Assembly: GCF_015864575.1 (NCBI RefSeq) | Contig: NZ_JADYWW010000002.1 | Coordinates: 372,001 to 436,000 of the forward strand | Direction: 5' to 3' | DNA: 64,000 bases | Origin: Salinibacterium sp. SWN248 | Lineage (GTDB): Bacteria; Actinomycetota; Actinomycetes; Actinomycetales; Microbacteriaceae | In this document: positions 44,363-52,993 of the stretch, in pieces | Numbering within the stretch: position 1 is the stretch's first letter | Layout of the letters: each line of letters starts with the position of its first letter | The notes under the pieces: generated by a model | Told to the model about the DNA's origin: nothing | Seen by the model: the letters and a program-made list of their open reading frames with translations, nothing else | Databases searched by the model: none | Translations under genes and position numbers: made by a program

Positions 44363-45484
44363 CTACGCTTTCTCAAAACCGACGCTGATGGCCTCGGAGA
44401 GCTCTTCGCGTTCTTCAAGGGGCAGGAAGGCTGCGGCCGCAGCATTGAGCTGGAAGACCTCGATGTCGGTGAGGTCGTAGCCAAACGCTTCCGTAAGCAA
44501 CGCGAGTTCACGGCTGAGAGTCGTGGCACTCATCAGCCGGTTGTCGGTGTTGACGGTGACGCGGAATCCGAGTTGGTAGAGCAAATCGAAGGGGTGATCG
44601 ATGATCTCGTCGCCCCACTGCTCGATCGCACCGGTTTGAAGGTTGGATGACGGGCTCAACTCGAGCGCGATCTCGCGATCCTTGACCCACTGGGCCAAGT
44701 CCCCGAGCGTCACATACGTGTTCTCGTCGTCTTCGTTGGCAATCGTGATGTCTTCAGCCAGGCGAACGCCGTGCCCGAGACGAAGCGCGCGACCGTCAAA
44801 GAGGGCACTGCGGATGCTGTCGAGGCCGTCTGCTTCCCCCGCGTGCACGGTGGCAGGAATGTAGTTGTGCGCGAGCAAGTCGAACGCACCACGGAGGCGG
44901 CTCGGCGGGAATCCTGCTTCGGGACCAGCAATGTCGAAACCGATAACACCGCGGTCGCGGTGACGGATTGCCAGCTCGGCGATGTCGGTGCCGCGATCGG
45001 CTTGGCGCATGGCAGACAACAACTGCCCCACCCGGATGCTGCGGCCGCTCGAGCGCACGGCATCCACACCCTGCTCCAAGCCTTCTTGCACGGCGGTGAC
45101 AACCTGATCGAGGTCGAGCCCCTTCTGCAGGTGCTGCTCTGGCGCCCAACGGATTTCACCATAAATGACACCGTCATCAGCAAGGTCTTCCACGAACTCG
45201 CGGGCGACCCGCTGGAGACCCTCGGTGGTCTGCATGACAGCGATGGTGGCGTCGAAAGTCGCGAGGTAATTCACGAGCGAGCCGGAATCGGCCTGAGTCG
45301 CAAACCATGATTTCAGCGCCTCCGAGTCATTCTCGGGGAGCGCGTAGCCGACCTCATCGGCAAGTTCGACGATGGTCTGAGGCCGCAACCCTCCATCGAG
45401 GTGATCGTGGAGGGAAACCTTGGGAAGCGCAGTAATGCTCGCGCCACCTCCGGGCATCAAAAAGTTCTCAACAGCGGCGTTCAT
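44363..45484 (-). CDS. add: Adenosine deaminase
   Basis: A 373-residue metal-dependent deaminase turning adenosine into inosine. Zinc ligands and catalytic residues are visible: KVSLHDHLDGGLR, VHAGEADG with Glu, RLGHG, SPSSNLQTG and VNTDNRLMS. It is first in the add-IIA-IIB operon. A perfect AGGTTAACCT palindrome lies upstream. Confidence 0.95.
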   Translation of the reverse strand: MNAAVENFLMPGGGASITALPKVSLHDHLDGGLRPQTIVELADEVGYALPENDSEALKSWFATQADSGSLVNYLATFDATIAVMQTTEGLQRVAREFVEDLADDGVIYGEIRWAPEQHLQKGLDLDQVVTAVQEGLEQGVDAVRSSGRSIRVGQLLSAMRQADRGTDIAELAIRHRDRGVIGFDIAGPEAGFPPSRLRGAFDLLAHNYIPATVHAGEADGLDSIRSALFDGRALRLGHGVRLAEDITIANEDDENTYVTLGDLAQWVKDREIALELSPSSNLQTGAIEQWGDEIIDHPFDLLYQLGFRVTVNTDNRLMSATTLSRELALLTEAFGYDLTDIEVFQLNAAAAAFLPLEEREELSEAISVGFEKA

Positions 45485-45523
45485 ACGTCTAAATCTACCG
45501 TGCCTCTGGCTGAAAGCGCGCTG

Positions 45524-45533
45524 AGGTTAACCT
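45524..45533. promoter_or_regulatory. Palindrome upstream of add
   Basis: AGGTTAACCT, a perfect 10-bp palindrome 40 bp before the add start and just past the stop of the IclR gene. It may be an operator; there is no second copy seen nearby. Confidence 0.35.
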
Positions 45534-45541
45534 GAACGGCG

Positions 45542-46225
45542 TTACGATCCTGTGAATGCTTCCCCGCTGAGGAGAATCGAGATTTCTTTTGCGGCGGCGG
45601 ATGCCAATTCTTGAACGCGGTCCACACCCACTTCGCTGAACGTTGGTGCCACGTATGGCACCGTCAGTGCGGCCACCACAGCACCTCTCGCCCCGAGAAT
45701 CGGCGCCACTACATCGGTGATTCCGGGGTGCAAGGTATCGGCGCGCACGACCGTGTCAGCCGTCACTGCTGATGTTGCCGCAAGCACCGAACCTGTCGCC
45801 GTCGTCGTCAAATCGAATGTTGCCCCGACGCGCACTCGAAAACCGAAGTCGGCGGGAGACTCCACCTGGGCGACGACGCGCACTTCACTGCCATCGAGCA
45901 CGGCGAGGTTGCACGATTGCCGCACCTGCTCCGCGAGAACCTGCATGATGGGTTGCGCCACGCTGACCAATCCCCGAAGTGGCGGATGCCGGTGCGCGAG
46001 TTCCAAGAGTTTCATTGCCAGCGTGTAGAGCCCCGACTGCTTGTCCCGGAACACGTAGCCGCGGCGCTCGAGAGTGGAAAGAACTCGAAAAATCTGGCCA
46101 ATACTGCGCCCGGTTGCTTCCGCAATTTCCGACTGACTGAGGGCTCCCGATGTTTCGGCGAGCAGCTCGAGAATGTCGAGCCCTTTGTCGAGGGCTGGCG
46201 CAGTGTACTCGGGAGTGGTCGCCAT
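45542..46225 (-). CDS. IclR family regulator
   Basis: A 227-residue IclR protein. The winged helix reads ALSQSEIAEATGRSIGQIFR with LERRGYVFRD, and the effector domain follows, with QSCNLAVLDGSEVRVVAQ. Its start shares a base with the stop of the SAHH-like gene (TAATG), so it is cotranscribed with it. The symmetric 10-bp inverted repeat in front of that operon is its likely target. Effector unknown; a nucleoside or homocysteine adduct would fit. Confidence 0.9.
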   Translation of the reverse strand: MATTPEYTAPALDKGLDILELLAETSGALSQSEIAEATGRSIGQIFRVLSTLERRGYVFRDKQSGLYTLAMKLLELAHRHPPLRGLVSVAQPIMQVLAEQVRQSCNLAVLDGSEVRVVAQVESPADFGFRVRVGATFDLTTTATGSVLAATSAVTADTVVRADTLHPGITDVVAPILGARGAVVAALTVPYVAPTFSEVGVDRVQELASAAAKEISILLSGEAFTGS

Positions 46226-47403
46226 TAGCGGTCCGCTTTCATCACGGCGAGCATCCGCCGGGCCGCTTCGCGGTTGATGCTGTCGGGCACGGGTTGCGCA
46301 CCTGGTTCGAGCGTGCCTGCCGCTGTCGCAATGCGTTCAAGCGAAAGCGCTTGAAGCAGAAATCCGAGATCCATCGATTCGATCGAGTTGCCCCGAGGCT
46401 CGCGCCCCGCCAGATTGATCATGCGGCCGTCCGCGAGCAGGGTGACGTGGCGGTTTCCTGGGAGGTTAACTCGCTCGATTGCACCGTCGATCACGGTCGT
46501 GCTCGTCGCCGCATCGCGCAGAGCCAGAACGTCGATTTCCCAGTCGAAGTGACCGCAGTTCACGAGCATCGCCCCGTCTGCGACAACCTCGAAGAAGTCG
46601 GTAGTCAGAACCTGCGGATGGCCGGTAGCCGTAATGAAGACCTCGCCCCAGCCGGCGAGGTCGAATACGTTTGCCACTCGATAGCCATCGAGTGCTGCCT
46701 CAAGGGCCTTGATCTCATCGACTTCTACAACAGCTACCTTGCCGCCCAAAGCACGAAGATAGTGCGCCACGCCGCGACCGCACCACCCGTAGCCAGCGAC
46801 CACAAAGCGGCGCCCAGAGACCATGACGTTCGTGACACGCATAAAGCTCTCAACAACTGACTGACCTGCCGCATGCTTGTTCTCATTGATCACCGTCAGG
46901 GGGTTGTCGTCGATAACGATGATGGGAAAGCGGATGTGCGTAGCGAGTTCCTCGCGCAGACGGTAGCTTCCTGAGGTGGTTTCTTCGGTGCCGCCGACAA
47001 TGCGATCGGTCTCTCCGAGCTCAACGAGACGAGCAACAATGCCGGCGCCGTTGTCGAGAATGATGTCTGGTTTCGACTCCACCACGTTTCGAATGTGTGC
47101 CTCATATTCGCACTCAGAGTCATCGCGGGCACCAAAAATTGTCATTCCCTGCGACCGCAAATAGGCAACAACATCATCCTGCGTCGACCCGAGATTGCCG
47201 GTCGCGACGATCTCCGCTCCCCCGGCCTTCAAGGTCTCGAGCAACACCGCTGTCTTCGGCTCGAGGTGCATCGCCATGCCGATGCGGTGCCCGGCGAAGG
47301 GCTTCGCTTGCTCGAACCGCTTTCGCACTTCGGCGAGCAACGGCATACGAGATCTCACCCAGAGCAACCGGGCGGCGGCACCGTCAATAAGATCATTTGT
47401 CAT
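46225..47403 (-). CDS. Divergent S-adenosylhomocysteine hydrolase-like protein
   Basis: A 392-residue protein of the SAHH fold, about the size of short archaeal-type forms. It keeps MHLEPKTAVLLETL with its His, GGTEETTSGSYRLREE, the NAD motif VVAGYGWCGRGVA and VNCGHFDWEID. However, the usual SCN segment reads TGNLGSTQDD with Gly for Cys, the LDDGGD segment reads LDNGAG, and the Lys/Asp/Asn substrate segment is shortened to ENKHAAGQS. It may act on a related nucleoside adduct rather than SAH. It is divergent from a nucleoside hydrolase, with a shared operator, and is followed by its IclR regulator. Confidence 0.8.
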   Translation of the reverse strand: MTNDLIDGAAARLLWVRSRMPLLAEVRKRFEQAKPFAGHRIGMAMHLEPKTAVLLETLKAGGAEIVATGNLGSTQDDVVAYLRSQGMTIFGARDDSECEYEAHIRNVVESKPDIILDNGAGIVARLVELGETDRIVGGTEETTSGSYRLREELATHIRFPIIVIDDNPLTVINENKHAAGQSVVESFMRVTNVMVSGRRFVVAGYGWCGRGVAHYLRALGGKVAVVEVDEIKALEAALDGYRVANVFDLAGWGEVFITATGHPQVLTTDFFEVVADGAMLVNCGHFDWEIDVLALRDAATSTTVIDGAIERVNLPGNRHVTLLADGRMINLAGREPRGNSIESMDLGFLLQALSLERIATAAGTLEPGAQPVPDSINREAARRMLAVMKADR

Positions 47404-47415
47404 ATCTCAACTCTA

Positions 47416-47442
47416 CATATATGAATGACGTTTTCATATATG
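47416..47442. promoter_or_regulatory. Symmetric divergent promoter/operator
   Basis: CATATATGAA at 47416-47425 and TTCATATATG at 47433-47442 are perfect 10-bp inverted arms with a 7-bp spacer. Each arm carries TATATG, which can act as a -10 element for the gene on its side. Both starts lie within about 13 bases, so both messages may be leaderless or nearly so. IclR is the likely binder. Confidence 0.65.
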
Positions 47443-47451
47443 CTTTTGATC

Positions 47452-48399
47452 ATGGCTGAAAAAATTATCCTCGACTGCGACCCCGGGCACGACGACGCGA
47501 TTGCGATCCTGCTCGCTCACGGTAGCCCGCACATCGAACTCCTCGGAGTCACGACCGTGATGGGCAACCAAACAATCGAGAAAGTCACTCGCAACGCTCT
47601 GGCCGTTGCCCGCGTCGCCGGCATCACCGACGTGCCCTTCGCCCGCGGAGCCCACCGCCCGCTCGTGCGCGAAGTCGAAGTAGCCGAATCCATTCACGGC
47701 GAATCCGGTCTTGACGGCCCCGTGCTCCCCGAGCCTCTTATCGAGTTGGATGCTCGTCACGCCGTCGACTTCATCATCGACACCGTTATGCAGAACGAGC
47801 CAGGCACCGTCACGCTCGTGCCAACCGGCGCGCTCACCAACCTCGCTCTTGCCGTGCGCAAGGAGCCCCGCATCGCAGAGCGCGTCAAGCAAGTTGTCAT
47901 GATGGGTGGCGGCGTCAACGTCGGCAACTGGAGCGCTACCGCCGAGTTCAACATTGTGATCGACCCAGAGGCCGCCCACATCGTCGTCAACGAATCGTGG
48001 CCACTCACGATGGTGGGCATTGACGTCACTCACGACGCCCTCGCCACCGACGACGTCGCCGCTGCGATCGCCGCCGTAGGCACCGCCCCCGCAGCATTCG
48101 TCGGTGAACTCCTTGAATTCTTCGGCGCTACGTACCGCGAAGCTCAAGGCTTCGAGCACCCGCCCGTGCACGACCCATGTGCCGTCGCGTTCGTGATCGA
48201 CCCCACCATCATGGACACCGTCAAGGTCCCCTTGAATGTGGAACTCACGGGTCAGCTCACGCTCGGCATGACCGTCACAGACTTCCGCGCGCCGGCCCCC
48301 GCCGACTGCACGACTCAGGTCGCTCGCAACATCGACGTTCCCAAATTCTGGGACATGATCGTCGACGCCCTCGAGCGCATCGGCGACCCGAAGCTCTAG
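47452..48399 (+). CDS. Inosine/uridine-preferring nucleoside hydrolase
   Basis: A 315-residue nucleoside hydrolase. The calcium-binding Asp cluster is LDCDPGHDDAIA at the start; VMMGGGVNVGN, AEFNIVIDPEAA and a late HDPCAV complete the site. It cleaves ribonucleosides to base and ribose without phosphate. The ATG at 47452 is favoured by the family start; no ribosome binding site is seen. It is divergent from the SAHH-like gene. Its stop codon overlaps that of the convergent MFS gene within CTAG. Confidence 0.95.
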   Translation: MAEKIILDCDPGHDDAIAILLAHGSPHIELLGVTTVMGNQTIEKVTRNALAVARVAGITDVPFARGAHRPLVREVEVAESIHGESGLDGPVLPEPLIELDARHAVDFIIDTVMQNEPGTVTLVPTGALTNLALAVRKEPRIAERVKQVVMMGGGVNVGNWSATAEFNIVIDPEAAHIVVNESWPLTMVGIDVTHDALATDDVAAAIAAVGTAPAAFVGELLEFFGATYREAQGFEHPPVHDPCAVAFVIDPTIMDTVKVPLNVELTGQLTLGMTVTDFRAPAPADCTTQVARNIDVPKFWDMIVDALERIGDPKL

Positions 48400-49913
48400 A
48401 CCTGCAGCGCGCGTGCCCGGCGCTTGCGTGCACCGAGATCGATAACGCCAACAAGCATCGCGATCGAGAAGAAGAGCGTTGTGGCGAGCATCCCGGTGCC
48501 GTAAGCGTGGTGGTACAGCTCGACGGTGCTTTCGCCGCTGTTGCGTTCGTTGTACAGAGTGGAATAGAACAACGAGAGTGCGACGGCGGTTCCGATCGCC
48601 GTCCCAATTCGTTGGCCAAGCTGCCCTACGGATCCCGCTAGGCCACCCTCGACGGGCGAAATGTCGTGCAGTGTGAGGGTCTGGTTGGGCGAGACGACGA
48701 GCCCACCGCCGGTGCCACCGATAATGAGGGCTGCCGCCATCATGTAGGGCGTCAGCTCCGGCGGAGTCAGAATCGCGGCGGCCATGAGGAGCCCAAGCCC
48801 CACGAGCAAGATGGCGAGGCCCACGACAACGAGCGAGCGTCCGTAGCGCTCAACCAGGATGCCGCCGCGCCACGACGACACCGCACTGGTCAGCGCAAAA
48901 CCGATCGTCACCATCCCCGCGAAGACGGGCTCGAGACCAAGCCCTAGCTGCAAATACAGCGTCGTCATGAGAAACATCGCTGGCATTGCCGCGAAGTACA
49001 CGGTCGCGAGCAGCGTTCCGTTGCGGAACGAGCTGATGCGGAACAGCTGAAGCGGAACGAGAGGCGCCCGTCCCCCTGCTGCGTAGCGACGCTCCCACGC
49101 GACGAAAGCGGCGGCAGAAAGCACAAAGAGCACCAGCAGCCACCAACGGTTGGGGTCATCCGTCGGAGCACCCGTCGTGAAGAGGAATGGCCACATCAAC
49201 GCAAGCACCGTGATGCCGAAGATCGCGATACCGACCGGGTCGAGGCTGAGACGCTCGTAGCCTGCCTTGGAGGTGGTCGGGAGAATGCGCCATGCCAGGA
49301 CGAGGGCGATGATGCCGAGGGGCACGTTCATCCAGAAGATGTAACGCCAGCCGTCTTCGGCGCCGCCGATCGCGATCATCAGCCCACCAAGCGTGGGGCC
49401 AAACGCAGTGGCGACACCGATCATCGCACCGAAAAGACCAAAAGCGCGGCCACGCTCGGGCCCCCGGAACAACTGCTGGATAAGGCCAATGACCTGAGGC
49501 ATTTGGATGCCGGCCGCGACACCCTGCAGCAACCGGAACACCAGCAACAGGGTCGCATTCGGGGCGAGGGCACACGCGACACTGGCGAGGGTGAAGAGCG
49601 TCAGCCCCACGAGAAACAGTTTCTTGCGCGAACGCTGATCGCCCAGGCGGCCCGCGGGCACCAGCACAAGGCCAAAGGTCAGCACATAGCCTGACACAAT
49701 GAGCTGCAATTGTGTGGATGTCGCGCCGAGAGCATCCTCGATCGACGGAAGAGCCACGTTGACCTTCGAGAGGTCAAGGATCGTGATTGCGGCGACCACA
49801 ACACACACCCAGAAGGCACGCCATTTAGCCGAGTGTTCGGCTTCGGTCTCGGTAGTGTGTGCGCCACCCGGTGCCGGATCAGCACTGGCGGTGGTCTCAT
49901 CCGCGGTCGTCAT
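48396..49913 (-). CDS. MFS multidrug exporter, DHA2 (14-helix) type
   Basis: A 505-residue membrane protein with about 14 helices, as in EmrB/QacA proteins. It has ITILDLSKVNVALPSIEDAL in helix 1, the motif GRLGDQRSRKKLFLVG, and the family stretch LRLLQG-like VFRLLQGVAAG. It probably exports drugs or metabolites by proton exchange. Placed among nucleoside genes, it could also export nucleosides or bases; context only. Confidence 0.88.
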   Translation of the reverse strand: MTTADETTASADPAPGGAHTTETEAEHSAKWRAFWVCVVVAAITILDLSKVNVALPSIEDALGATSTQLQLIVSGYVLTFGLVLVPAGRLGDQRSRKKLFLVGLTLFTLASVACALAPNATLLLVFRLLQGVAAGIQMPQVIGLIQQLFRGPERGRAFGLFGAMIGVATAFGPTLGGLMIAIGGAEDGWRYIFWMNVPLGIIALVLAWRILPTTSKAGYERLSLDPVGIAIFGITVLALMWPFLFTTGAPTDDPNRWWLLVLFVLSAAAFVAWERRYAAGGRAPLVPLQLFRISSFRNGTLLATVYFAAMPAMFLMTTLYLQLGLGLEPVFAGMVTIGFALTSAVSSWRGGILVERYGRSLVVVGLAILLVGLGLLMAAAILTPPELTPYMMAAALIIGGTGGGLVVSPNQTLTLHDISPVEGGLAGSVGQLGQRIGTAIGTAVALSLFYSTLYNERNSGESTVELYHHAYGTGMLATTLFFSIAMLVGVIDLGARKRRARALQV

Positions 49914-49982
49914 TGAGACAACATTACGTCAGCGGATGAGACCCACCATTCAGCTTACGAAGCCAGCATTCGGGGCGGTGCG

Positions 49983-51299
49983 CTAGTCGATGCGCCCAGC
50001 GATCAGCGGACCGCCATCGTGGATGGTGTCCCCGGCATCACCGATGCGGTACGCGCCCTCGAGCGACTCGAGTGCGCGCTCAAAACGAGCAGGCTCGTCG
50101 GCGTGCATCGTGAACAACGGCTCGCCCTTGCGCACGGTGTCGCCCGGCTTGGCATGCAAATCGATGCCAGCGGCGTGCTGCACCGGGTCCTGCTTGCGAG
50201 CGCGACCGGCGCCGAGACGCCATGCAGCAACGCCAAATGGGAGAGCTTCTTGTTCCACGAGAACGCCATCGCGCTCGGCGACAACAACGTGGCTTTCCTT
50301 CGGCTGCGGCAAGGCAGCGTCGGGGTCTCCACCCTGAGCGGAGATCATGCCGCGCCAGGCATCCATCGCTTGGCCGCTATCGAGAGCGGCTTCAACATCC
50401 GCGTCTTCGTGACCAACCTGAGCCAACATTTCGCGGGCGAGCGCTACCGTCAGCGCACGCACATCAGCGGGGCCGCCACCGGCGAGAACCTCAACCGATT
50501 CGCGTACCTCATTAGCGTTTCCGATGGTGAGACCGAGGGGAACATTCATGTTGGTGAGCAGCGCGACAGTCTTGACTCCCGCATCCTTGCCTAGGCGAAC
50601 CATGGTTTCGGCGAGCTCGCGACTACGGTCGGCATCCTTCATGAAGGCGCCAGAGCCGAACTTAACATCGAGCACGAGGGCCGACGTTCCTTCCGCAATC
50701 TTCTTGCTCATGATCGAGGATGCGATCAACGGGATCGCTTCAACCGTTCCGGTGATGTCGCGAAGGGCATACAACTTCTTGTCGGCCGGAGCGAGCCCTG
50801 AACCGGCAGCACAGATCACTCCGCCAACGCCGCGCAGCTGGGCGTAGAACTCTTCGTTGCTGAGGTCAGCACGCCAGCCGGGGATGCTCTCGAGCTTGTC
50901 GAGCGTGCCACCCGTGTGGCCAAGACCGCGGCCCGAAAGCTGCGGCACGGCGACGCCGAAGGAGGCGACGAGCGGGGCGAGCGGCAAGGTGATCTTGTCA
51001 CCAACGCCACCGGTCGAGTGCTTGTCGGTCGTGGGCTTGCCCAGTCCTTCAAAGCTCAGCGTCTCGCCGCTGGCGATCATGGCCAGGGTGAGGTCACGGA
51101 TTTCTTCGCGCTCCATGCCGTTGATGAAGATGGCCATTGTCATGGCAGCCATCTGCTCGTCGCCGACATAACCGCGAGTGTAGGCATCCACGAGCCAGTT
51201 GATCTGGTCGGCGCTGAGTACACCCTTGTCACGCTTGGTGTGGATGAGGTCCACGGCGTCGAAACGTTCGACCTGCTTGGCTTCTGCGCTGTTATTCAC
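49983..51299 (-). CDS. deoA: Thymidine/pyrimidine-nucleoside phosphorylase
   Basis: A 438-residue phosphorylase. The signature SGRGLGHTGGTLDKLESIPG, the phosphate loop DKHSTGGVGDKIT and VKFGSGAFMKD are clear. It splits thymidine or related pyrimidine nucleosides to base and (deoxy)ribose-1-phosphate. The GTG at 51299 is chosen because GAGGAG lies 8 bases upstream; it overlaps the end of the cytidine deaminase gene by 8 bp, so they are coupled. Confidence 0.95.
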   Translation of the reverse strand: MNNSAEAKQVERFDAVDLIHTKRDKGVLSADQINWLVDAYTRGYVGDEQMAAMTMAIFINGMEREEIRDLTLAMIASGETLSFEGLGKPTTDKHSTGGVGDKITLPLAPLVASFGVAVPQLSGRGLGHTGGTLDKLESIPGWRADLSNEEFYAQLRGVGGVICAAGSGLAPADKKLYALRDITGTVEAIPLIASSIMSKKIAEGTSALVLDVKFGSGAFMKDADRSRELAETMVRLGKDAGVKTVALLTNMNVPLGLTIGNANEVRESVEVLAGGGPADVRALTVALAREMLAQVGHEDADVEAALDSGQAMDAWRGMISAQGGDPDAALPQPKESHVVVAERDGVLVEQEALPFGVAAWRLGAGRARKQDPVQHAAGIDLHAKPGDTVRKGEPLFTMHADEPARFERALESLEGAYRIGDAGDTIHDGGPLIAGRID

Positions 51300-51708
51300 T
51301 GCGGTACTCCTCAAGAGTGCGTGGCCCGAACGCGTCGGGGATCACTTCGTCAATCGTTTTGATGCCAGAAACGGTGTCGAGCAACATGCCTTCGGCGGAG
51401 TGCTCGAACAACAGTTGGCGGCAGCGCCCGCACGGCATGAGGGCGTTGCCTTTGCCATCGACACACGTGAAGGCAACGAGCTTTCCGCCGCCTGTCATGT
51501 GCAGGGCAGAGATCAGAGAACACTCCCCACACAGAGTGAGGCCGTAGGACGCGTTCTCGACGTTCGCCCCCGAAATCACCCGGCCGTCGTCGACAATTGC
51601 GGCGACGCCGACCGGGAACTTCGAATAGGGAACGTAGGCGTGGGTCAGGGCGTCTGTGGCGACGAGCCTCAGCGCATCCCAGTCAATAGATTGCGGCTCG
51701 ATCGTCAT
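51292..51708 (-). CDS. cdd: Cytidine deaminase
   Basis: A 138-residue zinc deaminase for cytidine and deoxycytidine. Zinc ligands lie in TLCGECSL and MPCGRCRQLL, with the catalytic Glu in the first; YVPYSKFPVGVA and ANVENASYG form the nucleoside site. It begins 4 bp after the permease stop and overlaps deoA, making a transport-and-use operon for pyrimidine nucleosides. Confidence 0.96.
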   Translation of the reverse strand: MTIEPQSIDWDALRLVATDALTHAYVPYSKFPVGVAAIVDDGRVISGANVENASYGLTLCGECSLISALHMTGGGKLVAFTCVDGKGNALMPCGRCRQLLFEHSAEGMLLDTVSGIKTIDEVIPDAFGPRTLEEYRSE

Positions 51709-51712
51709 AGCG

Positions 51713-52993
51713 TTACCCCTTTATGTATGGTGTTCCGGATGCTGCTGGCGGCCGAGACTTTCCGACCAGACCGGCGACGGCGATGATTGTCACGACGTAC
51801 GGCAGCATGAGCATGAACTCGCTCGGAACCGGCGAACCCACCACGCTCAGAGCGTTCTGCAGGTTGCTGGCGAAGCCGAAGAGCAGCGCCGCGAGCGTTG
51901 CCTTGATCGGGTCCCAGCGACCAAAGATCACGGCGGCGAGAGCGATAAAGCCGGCGCCCGCAGTGACGTCCTTGCCGAACTGGCCTGTCTGGCTCAGCGT
52001 GATGAATGCTCCACCGAGACCGGCGATCGCGCCGGCAAGGGCGACGTTCCAGAAACGGGTAAGCGTCACGTTGATGCCGACGGTGTCGGCGGCCTTGGGG
52101 TGCTCACCGACGGCACGCAGACGCAGTCCCCAGCGAGTGCGGTACAGCGCGAACGCAACGGCGGCCACGATGACGTACAGCAAGTAGACGATCAGCGTCT
52201 GCTGGAACAGCACCGGGCCGATGATCGGGATGCCGCTCAGCAGCGGAATCGCCAGCGTCGAGAACCCTTCCGGGTTGTTCAACTGCTCGGGGTTGTCCGT
52301 AAGCCAAGTCGAGTACAGGAATCCGGTGAGACCAGAAACCAGAACGTTGATGACAACACCGACGATGATCTGATTGACGAGGTATTTGATCGCGAAGACC
52401 GAGAGCAAGAACGACACGAGCATTCCGGCGACAGCCGCCGCGAAGAGTCCCGCGAAGGCGGAGCCCGTGAGGGTTCCGACGACGGCGGAAACAAACGCAC
52501 CGGCCAGCAGTTGGGCTTCGATCGCGATGTTGACGACACCGACGCGCTCGGAGATTACGCCACCGAGAGCACCAAATATGAGCGGAACGGCAAGCACGAG
52601 AGAACCGGCAAGCAGTTCAGGAACGCGAAGCGTCTCATCGGCAGCAGCCCAGGTGAGGAAGCCGGTGAGAGCGAGAATTGCACCCACGATCGGAATCCAC
52701 TTAGGCACCGCGCGATCCTGCGAGATCATGAATGCCGAGCCGACCGCGATGAGCGCGGTCAGGATCGTCACGACAACGCCGGTCGCGAGCGCAGGCAAGT
52801 GAATAACCGGCAGTTGGAACAGGTCGGACCCCGTGGAGAGGTTGAACCCGGTGGGGGCGTCCTCAGCGAAGCCTACGAAGAGCACGCCAGAGATCAGCGA
52901 GACAATCGCGAATGCGATCGGGAGCTTCCAGCTACGACGATCGATCTTCGATCCTGCGTGGCTTTTGCCTTCAGAAGTTTTGGTGAAAGTCAT
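51713..52993 (-). CDS. Nucleoside ABC transporter permease (NupQ/YufQ-type)
   Basis: A 426-residue membrane protein with eight to ten helices. The core has LGGVISERVGVVNIAIEAQL, typical of the second permease of BmpA-type nucleoside importers and of branched-chain-type permeases. Its ATG shares a base with the stop of the other permease (TAATG). It forms the channel with that protein. Confidence 0.9.
   Translation of the reverse strand: MTFTKTSEGKSHAGSKIDRRSWKLPIAFAIVSLISGVLFVGFAEDAPTGFNLSTGSDLFQLPVIHLPALATGVVVTILTALIAVGSAFMISQDRAVPKWIPIVGAILALTGFLTWAAADETLRVPELLAGSLVLAVPLIFGALGGVISERVGVVNIAIEAQLLAGAFVSAVVGTLTGSAFAGLFAAAVAGMLVSFLLSVFAIKYLVNQIIVGVVINVLVSGLTGFLYSTWLTDNPEQLNNPEGFSTLAIPLLSGIPIIGPVLFQQTLIVYLLYVIVAAVAFALYRTRWGLRLRAVGEHPKAADTVGINVTLTRFWNVALAGAIAGLGGAFITLSQTGQFGKDVTAGAGFIALAAVIFGRWDPIKATLAALLFGFASNLQNALSVVGSPVPSEFMLMLPYVVTIIAVAGLVGKSRPPAASGTPYIKG

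Noticed and set aside
47404-47451. SAH riboswitch before the SAHH-like gene
   Set aside because: The distance from the likely promoter to the start is only a few bases, leaving no room for a riboswitch.
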